Positions 32,239 through 35,088 of a stretch of DNA of 35,088 bases are shown here, piece after piece. The notes below the pieces were generated by a model. It had not been told where the DNA came from, did not search any database, and was given only the letters and a program-made list of their open reading frames with translations. Within the stretch, counting starts at the first letter, position 1; each line of letters opens with the position of its first letter. The position numbers were made by a program, and so were the translations under genes. The stretch lies in contig DACH01000010.1 in NCBI GenBank assembly GCA_002494625.1, positions 1 through 35,088 of the forward strand, written 5' to 3'. The stretch is from Archaeoglobus sp. UBA234. GTDB taxonomy: Archaea; Halobacteriota; Archaeoglobi; Archaeoglobales; Archaeoglobaceae.

Positions 32239-34146
32239 TCAGACAAATCTTATGGTTTCCAGATTCATCGGAGCTTTTGTTTCTATCCTGTAGGTTTTAT
32301 ACAAGCTTGAAGCAAGGTCTATGCACTTCGACTCGTCACCATGAACTGTTATTACCTTCTCCGGTTTGGAGCTTAGGGCTCTAACATAGTTCATCAACTG
32401 TTTTCTGTCAGAGTGTCCTGAAAAACCATCTACAGTTTCAACACGCATGTTAACTTCGACAACTTCTCTTTTTCCATTAGAGGTAAACGGAATCTCCTTC
32501 CACCCTTTCTGAATTCTTCTACCCAGAGTTCCCTCAGCCTGATAACCGACAAATATAAGCGTGTTTTTTTCATCTCCTGATAGATGCCTGAAGTACTCCA
32601 TCACAGGACCACCATTGAGCATTCCTGAAGTCGCAAGAATTATCGAAGCAGATTCATCATCTATGATGTCCGCCCTTTTTGATGGTGAATCAACTGCAAT
32701 GAAATTCTCTGATATGAAGGGATTCATACCATGATGGAAGATCATATCTCTCAGTACTGAGTTCAAATACTCAGGATAGGCCGTGTGGATGGCTGTTGCT
32801 TCATATATCATTCCATCAAGGTATACAGGCACACCTTCGATCTTCCCGTTTCTTATAGCTTCTTCAAGAACCATCATAACTTCCTGGCTCCTACCAACTG
32901 CGAAAGTTGGAATTAGCACTTTTCCTCTTTTCGATACAGTCTCATTTATAACCTTTATAAGCGCTTCTTCAGCCTCCTTTCTTGTTGGCTGGAAGTCTTG
33001 ACTTCCCCCGTAAGTAGCCTCCATTATAAGCGCCTCAAGCCTGGGAAAGTTCGTTTCAGCCCTGTCAAATAGTCTTGTCCTCTCAAACTTGAAATCCCCT
33101 GAAAAGGCTATGTTGTAAAGCCCTTCCCCAACATGAAAGTGGGCGATAGAAGACCCAAGGATGTGTCCGGCATTATAGAAAGTCAGTCTGACATCGGGAC
33201 TTATATCTGTCACAACACCGTAGTCAATTGGAATCGTGTGTTTAAGAGCTTCCCGAATATAGGATGACTCATATACGGTTGGATTTCCTTCCCTTGCTGC
33301 AACTTCGATAAAATCAAGCTGGAGAAGGACCATCAAATCTCTGGTTGGTGGTGTGAGATATATTGGTCCCCTGTATCCATACTTGTAGAGAATCGGTACA
33401 AGGCCACAGTGGTCGAGGTGGGCATGAGTAACAACTACCGCATCAATTGAGTCCAAAGGTTGCAGTTCCGGGGCATTAAGGAAGGGAGACTGCTGGATGT
33501 TACTCACATTAACACCGCAGTCAATCAGAATTTTACTCTCAGGTGTTTGAAGAAGGTAACAGCTTCTCCCCACCTCTCTGGAACCACCGAGAAATGTGAC
33601 TCTAACCCACTTGTAATCGTATAAAACTCCACGGTGTATTCTCTCACCGATTTTCTTCAAAATCTTTTTTCTCTCATCTTTGAATGAGAGAATGAATTGT
33701 CTGACATTTTCAACAGTCTTTGATCTGATGGGTGGTGTCCTCATTACCTTTGGGCTCCATCCCACCGCCTTCATTATCTCCCTGAGCATTGCTCCTTGCT
33801 TTCCTATAACCACACCAGGTTTTTCCGCCTCAATTATCACAACACCATTCTCATGATCAAAGAAAAAGGATGAAACCTGTGCATCTTCCGGTACAATCTG
33901 CATTATAATCTCCTTTGCCTCTTCGGGTGGCTTGAGACTTTTCGGATCGGGACGGATATCAATCCTCTTTCTGAGGTCTTTGGCAAGCTTTTTTATTATA
34001 TCTCCACTTTCTGCAAGTTCCTGTGGATTCTCCACATAGATTACAAGCTGAGGTCCCTCAAACTCGATATTCCTGACTCTTACACCACGGGGTAAGGACG
34101 ATACAATTTTTTCTTTAAGTTCTGAAAGATACTCATTCACAGACAT
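32239..34146 (-). CDS. aCPSF1 / FttA: KH-MBL-beta-CASP ribonuclease, transcription termination factor
   Basis: 635 residues. Two N-terminal KH domains (about 20-70 and 75-140; VIGKQG at 113-118 is the GXXG loop) bind U-rich RNA. The metallo-beta-lactamase core has HAHLDH at 241-246 and LIDCG near 207; the beta-CASP insert and a C-terminal GHSDR motif near 575 complete the active site. In archaea this enzyme (FttA) cleaves nascent transcripts and ends transcription, acting on U-rich 3' ends. It sits between psmB (46-base gap) and mobB, an arrangement I recall in related Archaeoglobales genomes. Confidence 0.97.
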   Translation of the reverse strand: MSVNEYLSELKEKIVSSLPRGVRVRNIEFEGPQLVIYVENPQELAESGDIIKKLAKDLRKRIDIRPDPKSLKPPEEAKEIIMQIVPEDAQVSSFFFDHENGVVIIEAEKPGVVIGKQGAMLREIMKAVGWSPKVMRTPPIRSKTVENVRQFILSFKDERKKILKKIGERIHRGVLYDYKWVRVTFLGGSREVGRSCYLLQTPESKILIDCGVNVSNIQQSPFLNAPELQPLDSIDAVVVTHAHLDHCGLVPILYKYGYRGPIYLTPPTRDLMVLLQLDFIEVAAREGNPTVYESSYIREALKHTIPIDYGVVTDISPDVRLTFYNAGHILGSSIAHFHVGEGLYNIAFSGDFKFERTRLFDRAETNFPRLEALIMEATYGGSQDFQPTRKEAEEALIKVINETVSKRGKVLIPTFAVGRSQEVMMVLEEAIRNGKIEGVPVYLDGMIYEATAIHTAYPEYLNSVLRDMIFHHGMNPFISENFIAVDSPSKRADIIDDESASIILATSGMLNGGPVMEYFRHLSGDEKNTLIFVGYQAEGTLGRRIQKGWKEIPFTSNGKREVVEVNMRVETVDGFSGHSDRKQLMNYVRALSSKPEKVITVHGDESKCIDLASSLYKTYRIETKAPMNLETIRFV

Positions 34147-34192
34147 CCTATCAGCCAGTTAACTGTAACTATGGAGAAAAATAAAATTGAAA

Positions 34193-34831
34193 TTACTTCT
34201 TTGAGAATTTCTCTATAATCTTGTCAATTTGTTCAGGTTCAAGCTGCAAATATTCATCAGGAGTGATTTTAACAACATCAATACCATCTCCAGAGGCTGA
34301 ATCCCTCCTTATAGCATTATATATAGCTCTTATAACAACCTCAATCGCCTCATCTGTTGACATTCCATCATAATATCTATCCTCAAGAACACCATAGGCA
34401 GTGAGCGATCCGGAACCTGTGGCTACAATATCCTTCTCCTCAATTGCTCCGCCTATGGGGTCTATTGAGAACACTGAAGGTCCTCTTTCATCAACTCCCC
34501 CTATCAAAAGCTGAACGAAGTAGGGGAAGTATCTTGTCTGGTTCAGAATATTGGATACAAGAGTGGCGACAGATTTAACACTTGGCTTTCTCTCTTTCCT
34601 TATCTCATAGAGGTTTGTTTCGACCTTAATAAGGCGGTAGAGAAACTGAGCATCACCCACACTCCCTGCAGTTGTCAGAGCAATCCTGTCTGCAATCTGA
34701 TATATCTTTTTAGCCCTTTTGCTTGCTATGAAGTTACCCATCGTTGCCCTTTTTTCAGTTCCCAAGATTATCCCGTCTCTGCAAATCATTCCAACTGTCG
34801 TAGTTCCTTTATATATCTTATCCTGCATCAT
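34193..34831 (-). CDS. psmB: Proteasome subunit beta
   Basis: 212 residues. A short propeptide (MMQDKIYKG) is removed autocatalytically to expose Thr10 (mature Thr1) in TTTVG. The catalytic lysine is Lys42 (mature 33) in AKKIYQI; GTEKRAT and TAGSVGDAQ follow, and ATGSGSLTAYG with DGIDVVKI completes the Ntn-hydrolase site. It forms the 20S core with the alpha subunit, which is not in this window. ATG 34831 and 34828 are adjacent; either may be used. Confidence 0.97.
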   Translation of the reverse strand: MMQDKIYKGTTTVGMICRDGIILGTEKRATMGNFIASKRAKKIYQIADRIALTTAGSVGDAQFLYRLIKVETNLYEIRKERKPSVKSVATLVSNILNQTRYFPYFVQLLIGGVDERGPSVFSIDPIGGAIEEKDIVATGSGSLTAYGVLEDRYYDGMSTDEAIEVVIRAIYNAIRRDSASGDGIDVVKITPDEYLQLEPEQIDKIIEKFSKK

Positions 34832-34880
34832 GATGTATCACTTTTTTTTATTTTTTTGAAAAAAGCCATGGTTATGGCAT

Positions 34881-34893
34881 TGTTTAATATATC
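34881..34893 (-). promoter_or_regulatory. TATA-like element for psmB
   Basis: The minus strand reads GATATATTAAACA, which would start transcription near 34860 with a leader of about 30 nt. Confidence 0.4.
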
Positions 34894-35014
34894 CCGGCTA
34901 CTTTTAAAACTTTCGATTGCTCTTTAGAATTGGTGATTTATTCAGGAATCAGGTAGTTAAAAAATTAAAATTTTGCTCGTGTAAGGATAAGGGAGTCAAT
35001 GTGGTCAATAGCAG

Positions 35015-35088
35015 TCAGTGGCAGTATCCCATCCCATAGCCCATCATTCCTATTGGCATTCCATACCCCATCATTGGCATTCCATAGC
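35015..35088 (-). CDS. C-terminus of a Met/Gly/Tyr-rich repeat protein (partial, right edge)
   Basis: The minus strand reads YGMPMMGYGMPIGMMGYGMGYCH (in parts YGMPMMG, YGMPIGMMG, YGMGYCH) and ends at TGA 35017-35015. The unit YGMP-M repeats at least three times, and a terminal Cys-His follows. The gene enters from the right edge, so its N-terminus and family are unknown. Met-rich repeats plus Cys-His suggest copper binding, but this is speculation. Confidence 0.6.
   Translation of the reverse strand, partial: YGMPMMGYGMPIGMMGYGMGYCH

Noticed and set aside
1..35088. CRISPR array or Cas genes
   Set aside because: No regularly spaced direct repeats of 24-37 bases and no Cas-like proteins were seen; the repeats found are tandem (8483-8560, 11955-12006).

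Overview
The window looks like a chromosomal segment of a hyperthermophilic euryarchaeon, most likely of the order Archaeoglobales. This is an inference from gene content: an archaeal histone, TATA/BRE promoters with many leaderless starts, T-rich terminators, an archaeal 7S SRP RNA, the F420 gene cofC, a fused hexulose-phosphate synthase/RraA protein, and degenerate 9-nt repeats encoding Tyr-Arg-Ser-like tripeptides ahead of hemD. I could not run any database search, so the genus is not assigned.

Bases 1-8,445: a chemoreceptor gene runs off the left edge, followed by a histone, a DUF2226-like protein whose frame appears to be broken at a run of nine A, a small zinc-finger protein and a GTPBP1-type translational GTPase. 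Next come a 5'-truncated eIF2B-family gene abutting a solo tnpB (IS200/IS605-type) element, then a DUF763 protein and a membrane protein.

Bases 8,446-15,204: hemD, the HPS-RraA fusion, a phosphate module (PhoU-like DUF47 protein plus PiT permease, with an odd permease start and a 26-bp duplication), truD, pth2 and a small beta-barrel protein with an acidic tail.

Bases 15,205-20,350: cofC, an Lrp/AsnC regulator with a small membrane protein and a Cys-containing unknown, two paralogous type IV pilins, a decayed AbrB/PIN toxin-antitoxin pair followed by an intact VapBC-like pair, and a tRNA with anticodon CAU.

Bases 20,350-29,360: an HTH regulator, an alpha/beta hydrolase, adk, a COG2100-like radical SAM/TRAM protein with an HTH gene in front, SRP RNA, a DMT-family transporter, and a two-gene pilus assembly operon (secretion ATPase plus TadC-like membrane protein) that could build the pilins found about 7 kb away.

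Bases 29,361-35,088: a small decayed gene, a CheY-like receiver, a single-TRAM protein, thrC, and the cluster psmB - aCPSF1 (FttA) - mobB. The right edge holds the C-terminus of a Met/Gly/Tyr-repeat protein. Most of the window is housekeeping. The accessory or unstable spots are 5.0-6.5 kb (tnpB element), 11.9-12.0 kb (duplication), 17.3-19.8 kb (pilins and toxin-antitoxin) and 29.4-29.7 kb (decayed gene).
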